From assembly GCA_031264475.1 (NCBI GenBank), contig JAISEA010000057.1, positions 1 to 6,090 of the forward strand: a stretch of DNA of 6,090 nucleotides. Direction: 5' to 3'. Each line of letters starts with the position of its first letter. Position 1 is the stretch's first letter. The notes under the pieces are model-generated. The model was not told the DNA's origin. It saw only the letters and a program-made list of their open reading frames with translations, and searched no databases. The translations under genes were made by a program, and so were the position numbers. Source of the DNA: Treponema sp. (GTDB lineage: Bacteria; Spirochaetota; Spirochaetia; Treponematales; Breznakiellaceae). Positions 1 through 5,786 of the stretch are shown here, piece by piece.

Positions 1-1541
1 GAGCTAAGCCAGTCCGCGATACCCGCGTCGTAAACCCTGTCAAAGTCCGCAATCGACGCTGTAATCGATTCGGTATAGAGTACCACGCCCTTGTCTATCA
101 GGGTCTGCTGTAAGGGACCAATAGCTGTAAGCGGCGCTTTTGTGGAGACGACAATACCGGGGCGCGCGTTGGTCATAGCGATATTGTAGGCGTTGACGAT
201 GAGTTCAGGCGCCCATGCGTATCCATTTGCCAAGGCTCTGATGTTCATCTCATCATTCCCTAAAAACAGACCGTTCATAGGCAGAGTGTAGTCTATATTC
301 TGGGGACTGTTCTGAATCCACCCATCTGGCGCACTAGGGACGAGTTTGGGCAAACCATCAACTAAGGTATGAACGATGTTTTCGGGGCCGGTTTGTATGA
401 AATGGTAGTTCTCGTATTTGGCAAGCCAGTTGAGGTACCGCATCGCCGCTTCAGGTTGCTTGGACGCGATAGGAATAAAATAGAACAAGCCAGCCGCATC
501 ATAGGAACTTTTGTGCGTTATGCCGTCAGAGCTTGTAGCGCAGTCAACCGGCACCATGTCCGCGGTGGGGACGTTTTTCCGTAAATCCGACAGAACGCCA
601 TTAGGCTCCCGGTATATGTCGTCCCACGATTGCGAATAACTCCCCACGACCCCGCTCTTAATGAGGTTGTACTGCGCATCGGAGCTGGACGTGTAAAGCG
701 GGAAATTCCTATCAACAAGCCCTTCGTTGTAGAGCTTGTTTATGAAACGGACACCCTCTTTATAGCCCGGAATGAGGAAATTACGTTCCGCAATCTGGTT
801 GATCCACAGCTCTTTATCGCTGATATTCGGGTCAAGGAAGGAGTCCATAATATTCGCCGCTGTCCACCGGGTGTCGGTGGTCATGCTGAAGGGAACGACA
901 TTCTCTTTACCCACATTACCCGGATCTTGTTCCTTAAATGCAACTAACGCCTCATACCATTCTTGAGTGGTTGTCGGCAGGGAGAGACCGAGCGCGTCGA
1001 GCCAATCTTTGCGGATGAATATGTTCCGCAGGGCGACGTTCATACGACGGCTTGGGATGAAGAAGAGCTTGTTAGTAGTGTTGTCGAGCTGACGGCGAAT
1101 CATATCCCGCCCCGGAAGCGCGTTGTCAGGTCCGAGGAATTCTTTCAAGTCTTTGAGAAGCGTTTCGGTATAGGGGGCAAGGTCAAAAACACCGCCCTGC
1201 ATCGCCCAATTGTTGATGTTATCCGCGCTATAAGTGTAGCACACGTCTGGCGGATTACCCGCGGCCATCAGGTTGATAAGGGACTGGGTCTCTTCCCAAC
1301 GGGGAACAGCCACGAATTTGACGATGATATTCTCGTCTTTCAGTATTTTTTCTTGAATCCACTGGGTCCACTTATTATTAGTCGGGTCTGTTTTCCCACC
1401 GTCAGTGCCGCGGTCAAATATTTCTACCGTTATTTCGATAGGCTTGTTGTCATTTGATGCGGTTGTTTTCTTATCGCATCCCGTCATTAAAACGACAGCG
1501 CACAAAGTCGCCGCCGCTACCTTGAAAGATTTTCTTTTCAT
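1..1541 (-). CDS. Extracellular solute-binding lipoprotein of a CUT1 ABC importer (LplA/YtcQ-like), partial at C-terminus
   Basis: The minus-strand frame stays open from ATG at 1541 to the window edge, giving about 513 codons. Residues 1-22 form a lipoprotein signal: basic MKRK, a hydrophobic stretch, then LMTGC with Cys22 as the lipidated residue. The mature part begins with a segment typical of large family-1 binding proteins: FDRGTDGG at about 42-49 and NNKWTQWIQEKI at about 55-66, then NLMAAGNPPDV at 90-100. These match the lipoprotein group paired with LplB/LplC permeases. Family members are usually about 500-560 residues, so only a short C-terminal piece is probably missing. AAGGAG (1548-1553) lies 6 nt before this ATG; another ATG at 1545 is only 2 nt from it and gives a 24-codon frame. 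The protein would capture a sugar or glycoside outside the inner membrane and deliver it to the two permeases upstream. The family is clear; the substrate is unknown. Confidence 0.93.
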   Translation of the reverse strand, partial: MKRKSFKVAAATLCAVVLMTGCDKKTTASNDNKPIEITVEIFDRGTDGGKTDPTNNKWTQWIQEKILKDENIIVKFVAVPRWEETQSLINLMAAGNPPDVCYTYSADNINNWAMQGGVFDLAPYTETLLKDLKEFLGPDNALPGRDMIRRQLDNTTNKLFFIPSRRMNVALRNIFIRKDWLDALGLSLPTTTQEWYEALVAFKEQDPGNVGKENVVPFSMTTDTRWTAANIMDSFLDPNISDKELWINQIAERNFLIPGYKEGVRFINKLYNEGLVDRNFPLYTSSSDAQYNLIKSGVVGSYSQSWDDIYREPNGVLSDLRKNVPTADMVPVDCATSSDGITHKSSYDAAGLFYFIPIASKQPEAAMRYLNWLAKYENYHFIQTGPENIVHTLVDGLPKLVPSAPDGWIQNSPQNIDYTLPMNGLFLGNDEMNIRALANGYAWAPELIVNAYNIAMTNARPGIVVSTKAPLTAIGPLQQTLIDKGVVLYTESITASIADFDRVYDAGIADWLS

Positions 1542-1603
1542 TCATTTCTCCTTGATTTTTGGCGAAGTAAAAAGTAAGCGACGCACGCGCCGCTCCTTTC
1601 CTA

Positions 1604-2482
1604 TTATCCTTTCACCGCCCCGATGGTAACACCTGAAATAAAGTAACGCTGTAGCCAAGGGTACACGACCAGAATAGGCACGGTGGCGAACATGACAGCC
1701 GCGGCTTTCATGCCATCCCCTGTGGCGGGAGCGGCTCCAGATAAGCCTTCCTGCGTGGCGATTTCTATTGATGAAAGGTTATTGATGATATTGTACAGTT
1801 TCAACTGTATAGGGTGATAGGCGGGCGCAGACGTAAGGTAGAGTAGAGCGTCAGAAAAGCCGTTCCACCGTCCCACAGCATAGAATAGAGCAAGAGTCGC
1901 CAACACAGGCATAGACAAAGGCAAGTAGATGCGGATGAGTACCGTGAAGGGATTAGCCCCGTCCAATTCAGCGGACTCGCGCAGACTGTCCGGCACGCCA
2001 TAGAAGAAGCTCCTCAGAATTATCATGTTGAACACCGACAAACAGTTTGGAATTATCAGTACAAGCGGGTTATTCAATAACCCAAGGTTCTTTACCAAGA
2101 GATAATTCGGAATGGTGCCTGCGCTGAAATACATAGTAAAGATAATAATGATGTTGATTACGGACTTCCCCTTGAGATTATCATAAATAAGAGGGAAAGC
2201 GCAGAGAACCGTCATAGCAAGAGAAGCAACCGTACAGACGGCAGTCAAAAATATAGACCATACCATAGAACGGGAAAAGGATTTGTCCTGAAATACATAC
2301 TTGTAAGAATCCAGCGTCGGGTCAACAGGCAATAGGGACACTTTACGATTCACAATAGCCATTGGGTCGCTGAGAGAACGCGCAACCAGATTCAATATAG
2401 GGAAAAGACACACAAATATCACCAGAAGACAAAAGCACGCGATAACGGCGTCCCCAATTTTCCGCGAATGTGATTTTACCAT
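1604..2482 (-). CDS. CUT1 ABC transporter permease, LplC/YtcP type
   Basis: This 292-residue inner-membrane protein has about six hydrophobic segments (first at about 11-33). The cytoplasmic EAA loop, which docks on the ATPase, is at about 169-189: ESAELDGANP, then a hydrophobic stretch ending in YLP. The C-terminus, FISGVTIGAVKG, is the characteristic end of LplC/YtcP proteins. The frame is open back to an ATG at 2533, but I chose ATG 2482: AAAGGAG (2488-2494) lies 5 nt before it, the protein then starts with basic MVKSHSRK just before the first membrane segment, and the length fits the family (about 290-300). The gene lies 66 nt downstream of the LplB-type partner and 62 nt upstream of the binding protein, so it is the middle gene of one operon. 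It forms the membrane channel as a heterodimer with that partner. Substrate is not evident. Confidence 0.95.
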   Translation of the reverse strand: MVKSHSRKIGDAVIACFCLLVIFVCLFPILNLVARSLSDPMAIVNRKVSLLPVDPTLDSYKYVFQDKSFSRSMVWSIFLTAVCTVASLAMTVLCAFPLIYDNLKGKSVINIIIIFTMYFSAGTIPNYLLVKNLGLLNNPLVLIIPNCLSVFNMIILRSFFYGVPDSLRESAELDGANPFTVLIRIYLPLSMPVLATLALFYAVGRWNGFSDALLYLTSAPAYHPIQLKLYNIINNLSSIEIATQEGLSGAAPATGDGMKAAAVMFATVPILVVYPWLQRYFISGVTIGAVKG

Positions 2483-2487
2483 GAAAA

Positions 2488-2494
2488 CTCCTTT
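2488..2494 (-). promoter_or_regulatory. Shine-Dalgarno site deciding the start of the LplC-type permease
   Basis: AAAGGAG on the minus strand sits 5 nt before ATG 2482. The more upstream in-frame ATG at 2533 has no comparable site and would add 17 residues unlike the family N-terminus. Confidence 0.8.
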
Positions 2495-2503
2495 AAATTT
2501 AGG

Positions 2504-2528
2504 CGTTGTAAAAGCAGGTTCAACAACG
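2504..2528 (-). other. Small inverted repeat in the gap between the two permease genes
   Basis: CGTTGT (2504-2509) and ACAACG (2523-2528) are perfect reverse complements, separated by 13 nt. In the operon mRNA this could form a weak 6-bp hairpin between the LplB-type stop and the LplC-type ribosome-binding site. No T-tract follows, so it is not a normal terminator. It might affect mRNA processing or be chance. Confidence 0.3.
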
Positions 2529-2548
2529 ACCACTATTTTCTATAATTG

Positions 2549-3472
2549 TTACCAAATTCCTCGTTCCCCAGCTTTCTTAGCGATGGCGTTTGCGGCGAGC
2601 AGGAATATGACGCACACAAGAGATTGGAAGAGTCCTATTGCCGTTGTGTAGGAGAACTGCATAGAGCGGATACCGACGCGATACACCATAGTACTTATGA
2701 CGTCCGCGACTTGCATAACCGTAGGATTTGCCAACGTATAGGGACGGTCGAATTCGCTGCCGAGTATACGACCAAGATTCATAATGAGAAGTACCACGAT
2801 AGTAGGACGTATGCTGGGCAGGGTAACGTGCCAAATCTTTCGTAGACGTCCTGCGCCGTCAACTTCAGCCGCCTCGTAAAGCTCCGGGTTTATGCTCGTA
2901 ATTGCGGCAAGGTAGATGATAGTGCCCCACCCCATCTCCTTCCATACGCCGAGTCCCACATAGGTCGCTATCCAGAGGTGGTTCTCCATAAGGAAATTGA
3001 CAGGCTGGTGTCCAAGTTTGGTAAGCATCATATTGACGACTCCGCCAGACGGAGCGAAGAGCTGAAACGCCATGCCGCTTATAATAATCCACGATAGGAA
3101 GTGAGGCAGATACACAATGGTTTGCGTGAATTTCTTGTAAGAGCGAATGTTTAGTTCGTTTAGCAGAATCGCAAGGATGATAGGCGCCGGAAACCCTACG
3201 ATGAGGTCAAGGAAATTGAGAACGAGTGTATTACGGAGCGCATTAAAGAAGTCTCTGGATGTAAAAGCCTCTTGGAACCATTGAAGTCCGACCCACGGAG
3301 AGTCCCAAACACCTCGGAATATATTATAGTCCTTAAAGGCAATGACGATATTCACCATAGGCACATATCTGAAGACCAGAAAAAACGCCATCGGGAGGAT
3401 CAGCATAGCGTAAAGCATCCATGTACGCTTGAAATAAGCCTTACCGGCTTCTGAATGGTTGCTATGTAACAT
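2549..3472 (-). CDS. CUT1 ABC transporter permease, LplB type
   Basis: A 307-residue inner-membrane permease. A short polar N-terminus with KRTWMLYAM leads into the first membrane segment at about 19-36, followed by RYVPMVNIVIAFKDYN at 35-50, a signature of LplB-like proteins. The ATPase-docking EAA loop is at about 200-219: EAAEVDGAGR, then KIWHVTLP. Other hydrophobic segments are at about 82-104, 118-140, 166-190, 223-240 and 276-297. It pairs with the LplC-type permease to form the channel and is first in the minus-strand operon. ATG 3472 is the first possible start after an in-frame TAA upstream. No Shine-Dalgarno motif precedes it (the sequence before it is CACTATTTTTT), unlike the two genes downstream. 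ATG 3418 would cut into the N-terminal signature. Family assignment is secure; start slightly less so. Confidence 0.95.
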   Translation of the reverse strand: MLHSNHSEAGKAYFKRTWMLYAMLILPMAFFLVFRYVPMVNIVIAFKDYNIFRGVWDSPWVGLQWFQEAFTSRDFFNALRNTLVLNFLDLIVGFPAPIILAILLNELNIRSYKKFTQTIVYLPHFLSWIIISGMAFQLFAPSGGVVNMMLTKLGHQPVNFLMENHLWIATYVGLGVWKEMGWGTIIYLAAITSINPELYEAAEVDGAGRLRKIWHVTLPSIRPTIVVLLIMNLGRILGSEFDRPYTLANPTVMQVADVISTMVYRVGIRSMQFSYTTAIGLFQSLVCVIFLLAANAIAKKAGERGIW

Positions 3473-3498
3473 AAAAAATAGTGTAGCAGGCTTTAGAG

Positions 3499-3504
3499 AT
3501 TATA
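3499..3504 (-). promoter_or_regulatory. Candidate -10 box of the importer operon
   Basis: Minus-strand TATAAT (3504 to 3499) is a perfect consensus -10 and would give a transcript starting near 3491, about 19 nt before ATG 3472. The -35 region at proper distance (about AAATAT) is a poor match, so an activator may be needed, or the match may be chance in AT-rich DNA. A short leader would fit the missing Shine-Dalgarno site. Confidence 0.4.
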
Positions 3505-3614
3505 CAATATGAATAAACTATATATTTTCTGTAAAAAATAAAGGACTGCTAGTATGATATTTTATTGTTTTATTGTCCAAATTATGCGAGACTCTTAAAA
3601 ATATTCAAGATATA

Positions 3615-3641
3615 TTGACAAAGAAGGGTTTATATTATAGA
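3615..3641 (+). promoter_or_regulatory. Candidate promoter of the Rsm22-like gene
   Basis: A consensus -35 TTGACA (3615-3620) is followed by TATAGA (3636-3641) at a short 15-nt spacing. A 17-nt spacing gives only the weaker TAGAAA. Transcription would start close to 3648, leaving a leader of just a few bases before ATG 3654, in keeping with the absent ribosome-binding site. Confidence 0.4.
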
Positions 3642-3653
3642 AAATATTAAACT

Positions 3654-4853
3654 ATGAATGAAATGAAACTATACCAGCCTATTCCGCTTTTTTCTCCATT
3701 ATCATCTGAAATTCGGCGGGTACTTAATAACATACCGTCCCTCATTGACGAAGTATTTCCTCTGCCGAGGCAGTTTAAGAGAGCGTTGCCCCGTGACGTC
3801 GCTGAATTGTCGTTGTCTCTCACCGCGGAACGTGGAACGCGGCGCCTCTCTTATCTGACGAGTCCGCCTATGCTTTCCGCATACCTGCGTTATTTTCTGC
3901 CATGGAATGTATTCCGTTTATGCCGCCTTCTGCCGAATCTATCTTTTTCCCTTAAAAACGGCGATTCGATTGTGGACCTGGGCGCTGGTCCTCTGACGCT
4001 CGCCATAGCGCTTTGGATAGCGAGACCCGATCTGCGGGCGTTGTCGCTTGAATTCCTTTGCATAGACAGGGTAGGCGCCGTTCTTGAAGCTGGCAAGAAA
4101 CTATTTGCCGCACTTGTAGCGAAAACCGGTGGGGGAAATTGGAGAATTAAGGTCGTAAAAACAGACATTTTTGAATATGGATTCAAGAAAGGGATGGCTC
4201 CCAAAAGCGAGCCTCGCAAAGGCGTGGCTTTATTGTGCGCGGTAAACGTATTCAACGAAAGTCTGCCTTCTCACGGTTCCGTGTTGAAGGAAGCGGAAAA
4301 AGCATTGCGGTTATTGCGGCGTTTTTCGGATACGTGCACACAATACCTTATTGTGGAACCGGGCGTACCGCAATGCGGCGCGTTTATCGTGGCTCTGCGT
4401 TCCGCGCTTATCAACGACGGCGTTTTTCCTTTGTCGCCTTGTCCGCACAAGACAGGTTGTCAATTTTTGGAAAATAGAAGTAAATGGTGCCACTTCGCCT
4501 TTGGGACCGACGACGCGCCTGAGTCGCTTCTGCGCCTGTCCGCGTCTGCGGGTGTCCCTAAAGAGCGAGCTGTATTGAGTTTCCTGTTCGCGGGCAGAGC
4601 GACTGACGGTGTTTCCACGCCTGCAAAGGGACAAACGTCCGCGCGTATCCTTTCAGACGCTTTTTTCCTGCCCAACGGGGAGAAAGCTTGTTATGGTTGT
4701 TCGGAAAAGGGACTAGCGCTTATCCGAGGTGAAAGGCGTATTATAGAAAGATTGGATTCTGGCGATCTATGCTCTCTTGTCTTTACGAAACCCGAAAAAC
4801 GCGATAAGAAGAGCGGAGCTTTGATTGCCGCTCTGTCGTTGCCGCCTACTTGA
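3654..4853 (+). CDS. Rsm22/METTL17-family methyltransferase-like protein with a probable Fe-S or metal-binding cysteine set
   Basis: 399 residues. A helical N-terminal part (about 1-95, with LPRQFKRALPRDVAEL) precedes a class I SAM-methyltransferase fold: motif I VDLGAGPLT at 107-115, an acidic D138 in FLCIDRV ending the second strand, and VNVFNESLP at 197-205 in the motif IV region. Then YLIVEPGVPQCG (231-242) leads to the family hallmark CPHKTGC (263-269) and WCHF (278-281), with CYGC at 346-349. In mitochondrial Rsm22/METTL17, four similarly spaced cysteines bind a [4Fe-4S] cluster and the protein acts in small-subunit assembly; bacterial members are poorly studied. C263, C269, C279 and C346 or C349 are the likely ligands. 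The start is fixed by an in-frame TAA at 3648-3650; ATG 3663 is the only near alternative, and neither has a Shine-Dalgarno site. infA follows 48 nt downstream, which supports a translation-related role. Methyltransferase activity is not established. Confidence 0.9.
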   Translation: MNEMKLYQPIPLFSPLSSEIRRVLNNIPSLIDEVFPLPRQFKRALPRDVAELSLSLTAERGTRRLSYLTSPPMLSAYLRYFLPWNVFRLCRLLPNLSFSLKNGDSIVDLGAGPLTLAIALWIARPDLRALSLEFLCIDRVGAVLEAGKKLFAALVAKTGGGNWRIKVVKTDIFEYGFKKGMAPKSEPRKGVALLCAVNVFNESLPSHGSVLKEAEKALRLLRRFSDTCTQYLIVEPGVPQCGAFIVALRSALINDGVFPLSPCPHKTGCQFLENRSKWCHFAFGTDDAPESLLRLSASAGVPKERAVLSFLFAGRATDGVSTPAKGQTSARILSDAFFLPNGEKACYGCSEKGLALIRGERRIIERLDSGDLCSLVFTKPEKRDKKSGALIAALSLPPT

Positions 4854-4878
4854 CTCTATTTTTGTGATATACTATTCT
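4850..4878 (+). promoter_or_regulatory. Promoter of infA overlapping the end of the Rsm22-like gene
   Basis: TTGACT (4850-4855) and TATTCT (4873-4878) are separated by exactly 17 nt, each one or two bases off consensus. The -35 contains the TGA stop (4851-4853) of the preceding gene. An overlapping extended -10, TGATATACT (4865-4873), is an alternative. Transcription would begin near 4885, just before the ribosome-binding site at 4891. This suggests infA is expressed independently as well as by read-through. Confidence 0.5.
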
Positions 4879-4890
4879 TTGGATTAAATA

Positions 4891-4896
4891 AAGGAG
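4891..4896 (+). promoter_or_regulatory. Shine-Dalgarno site of infA, followed by overlapping ATG and GTG
   Basis: AAGGAG lies 5 nt before the GTG at 4902, which opens the IF-1 frame. An ATG at 4900 overlaps it (ATGTG) but is only 3 nt from the site and leads to a stop after nine codons. Spacing and protein conservation both favour GTG. Confidence 0.85.
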
Positions 4897-4901
4897 TTCA
4901 T

Positions 4902-5126
4902 GTGGCAAAAGAAGAAGCTATTGAAGTAACAGGCATTGTGAAAGAGGCTCTGCCGAATACTATGTTTAGAGTGGAGCTTGACAATCAGAACGGACACATC
5001 ATATTAGCGCACCTTTCTGGCAAGATGCGTAAGCACTATATCCGTATAGTCCCCGGCGACCGGGTGAAGATGGCGCTTTCCCCTTACGATTTGACTCGCG
5101 GGCGGATAGTCTATCGTGAAAAGTAA
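4902..5126 (+). CDS. infA: Translation initiation factor IF-1
   Basis: This 74-residue protein is a single S1-like OB-fold domain that binds the ribosomal A site on the 30S subunit during initiation, together with IF-2 and IF-3. The conserved core is complete: MAKEEAIEV at the start, [10 protein letters not shown] (17-26), [14 protein letters not shown] (36-49), GDRV (52-55) and [12 protein letters not shown] (61-72). Compared with the 72-residue E. coli protein (FRVELENGH) it carries two extra residues in the loop after strand 2 ([11 protein letters not shown]). It starts with GTG. It follows the Rsm22-like gene by 48 nt and has its own promoter candidate and a strong Shine-Dalgarno site. 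Identity is essentially certain. Confidence 0.98.
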   Translation: MAKEEAIEVTGIVKEALPNTMFRVELDNQNGHIILAHLSGKMRKHYIRIVPGDRVKMALSPYDLTRGRIVYREK

Positions 5127-5127
5127 T

Positions 5128-5169
5128 CAGGTGAAGCCTGTTACTTCCCAATGGGTGTTGTACGAAAGG
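5128..5169 (+). repeat. Hairpin repeat module, copy A
   Basis: Order of parts: short inverted repeat CAGG/CCTG (5128-5140), TTACTTC (5141-5147), a 5-nt spacer, then GGGTGTTGTACGAAAGG (5153-5169). It begins one base after the infA stop codon, so it would be transcribed in the infA 3' untranslated region. Compared with copies B and C it lacks about five bases between the hairpin and TACTTC. Confidence 0.7.
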
Positions 5170-5217
5170 TTTCCCCCGCTGTGCTCGACAAATCAAAGAA
5201 ATTGAATAAATAAGAAG

Positions 5218-5249
5218 GCGGGCGCGTTTTCCAAAACAAGATCGCCCGC
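5218..5249 (+). terminator. Possible infA terminator hairpin
   Basis: GCGGGCG (5218-5224) pairs perfectly with CGCCCGC (5243-5249). An inner GTTTT-CC-AAAAC (5226-5237) could extend the structure. The downstream tract is poor (GTCCTCCCTTTTG), with only four T in a row about 8 nt after the stem, so efficiency is uncertain. It is the best candidate for ending the infA transcript. Confidence 0.45.
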
Positions 5250-5280
5250 GTCCTCCCTTTTGTTGCATCCCCTTCGTTCT

Positions 5281-5303
5281 AGCCCTGCCTATGCGGGTCT
5301 TCC
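5281..5303 (+). repeat. Hairpin-plus-TCTTCC repeat, copy 1
   Basis: AGCCCTGC, four bases, then GCGGGTCTTCC. It matches 5748-5768 in both flanks (AGCCC and GCGG-TCTTCC) but differs in the centre. The middle forms a short imperfect hairpin (CCTGC/GCGGG). Confidence 0.5.
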
Positions 5304-5367
5304 ATTACCCTCCCTCCCCCACCAAAAAAAACAACGTACCCACAAACTGAACATTTTCTGGTAAGTC

Positions 5368-5394
5368 GGTGTCTGACCCCATGCCTCTGACACC
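5368..5394. repeat. Paired TGTCTGAC words (GGTGTCTGACCCC and TCTGACACC)
   Basis: GGTGTCTGACCCC (5368-5380) and TCTGACACC (5386-5394) lie 5 nt apart and can be read as facing arms, GGTGTC and GACACC. The same TGACACC word recurs at 5613, 5787, 5883 and 5911. Confidence 0.55.
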
Positions 5395-5396
5395 AA

Positions 5397-5408
5397 GCCT
5401 GCTACTTC
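5397..5408 (+). repeat. Fragment of the hairpin repeat module (copy D)
   Basis: GCCTGCTACTTC matches GCCTGTTACTTC of copy A in 11 of 12 bases, but the GGTGTTGT part is missing. It looks like a decayed copy. Confidence 0.4.
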
Positions 5409-5457
5409 GCGGTAATCGCTTCGGGATTTTAAGCGCAAGAAGAGGGGCGCTATTTCC

Positions 5458-5505
5458 ACACGCGAGGCGTGTTTAAATACTTCTTAATAGGTGTTGTCCG
5501 AAAGG
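5458..5505 (+). repeat. Hairpin repeat module, copy B
   Basis: Perfect inverted repeat ACACGC-GAG-GCGTGT (5458-5472), then TTAAATACTTC (5473-5483), a spacer, and AGGTGTTGTCCGAAAGG (5489-5505). Copy C follows with no gap. Just upstream, GGGCGCTATTTCCAC (5445-5459) recurs as GGGCGCCGCTTCCAC after copy C. Confidence 0.75.
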
Positions 5506-5554
5506 CAGGCATAGCCTGTTTCAATACTTCACAAGGGGTGTTGTCTGAAAAAGG
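5506..5554 (+). repeat. Hairpin repeat module, copy C
   Basis: Perfect inverted repeat CAGGC-ATA-GCCTG (5506-5518), then TTTCAATACTTC (5519-5530), a spacer, and GGGTGTTGTCTGAAAAAGG (5536-5554). It is the direct tandem neighbour of copy B. Its stem sequence differs from B although pairing is kept. Confidence 0.75.
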
Positions 5555-5576
5555 GCGCCGCTTCCACTGACTTGAC

Positions 5577-5603
5577 GGTTACGCTTGCCTTGCAAGCGTA
5601 ACC
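5577..5603. repeat. Perfect 12-bp stem, 3-nt loop hairpin
   Basis: GGTTACGCTTGC (5577-5588) and GCAAGCGTAACC (5592-5603) are exact reverse complements around CTT. No T-tract follows on either strand, so it is not a typical intrinsic terminator. It sits about 10 nt after GGGCGCCGCTTCCAC, the word that also precedes the copy B hairpin, so it may belong to the same repeat system. Confidence 0.75.
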
Positions 5604-5639
5604 TCCGCATTATCTGACACCGCCGCCCGTCTCGTCTTT

Positions 5640-5674
5640 ACTCTTTGCTCATTGCTCTCTACTCTCTGCTCACT
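5640..5674 (+). repeat. Degenerate heptamer tandem repeat, five units
   Basis: Five consecutive 7-mers fit RCTCWYT: ACTCTTT, GCTCATT, GCTCTCT, ACTCTCT and GCTCACT. A 17-base stretch, CTTTGCTCATTGCTCTC (5643-5659), recurs exactly at 5954-5970. It resembles in style the short tandemly repeated heptamers known from cyanobacteria and other bacteria; origin here is unknown. Confidence 0.65.
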
Positions 5675-5747
5675 AGTAGGAGGGGCACGTCTTTCCCTAA
5701 ACGGAGGGCGGCAAACAGACGCCCTTGTGGTGCGCCCTCCTGTCTTC

Positions 5748-5768
5748 AGCCCGCAAGCGCGGTCTTCC
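5748..5768 (+). repeat. Hairpin-plus-TCTTCC repeat, copy 2
   Basis: AGCCCGC, a short centre, then GCGGTCTTCC. It is the second copy of the element at 5281-5303, again with a pairing core (CCGC/GCGG). Confidence 0.5.
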
Positions 5769-5786
5769 GCCACCCCCCAAACTCGC

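Larger units (their letters stand above)
3473..3653. promoter_or_regulatory. AT-rich divergent intergenic region between the importer operon and the Rsm22-like gene
   Basis: These 181 nt are far more AT-rich than the flanking genes and separate two divergent transcription units. They hold the candidate promoters listed separately and a perfect tandem 8-mer TTTATTGT (3561-3568 and 3569-3576). A second possible minus-strand promoter lies further out: TTGGAC, 18 nt, CATACT. I see no clear catabolite-repression or other named operator. Confidence 0.6.

Noticed and set aside
1561..1603. Terminator between the LplC-type permease and the binding protein gene
   Set aside because: No stem with a T-tract is present; the GC-rich stretch pairs poorly, so co-transcription is more likely.
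369..1629. Several plus-strand frames opposite the binding protein gene
   Set aside because: They are antisense shadows of a long, well-supported lipoprotein frame.
2546..3454. Frames overlapping the LplB-type permease on both strands
   Set aside because: Shadows of a clear permease gene; none has its own signals.
3890..4675. Frames of 70-120 codons within the Rsm22-like gene
   Set aside because: All overlap a 399-codon gene with family motifs along its length.
4999..5268. 89-codon minus-strand frame opposite infA
   Set aside because: It is antisense to a certain gene, begins within a G+C-rich hairpin and has no family resemblance.
5324..5331. A8 homopolymer as a phase-variable tract
   Set aside because: It is in non-coding DNA and not placed between promoter elements that I can recognise.
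5128..5554. CRISPR-like array
   Set aside because: Copies are unevenly spaced, two abut directly, the repeat is degenerate and no spacers of uniform size exist.
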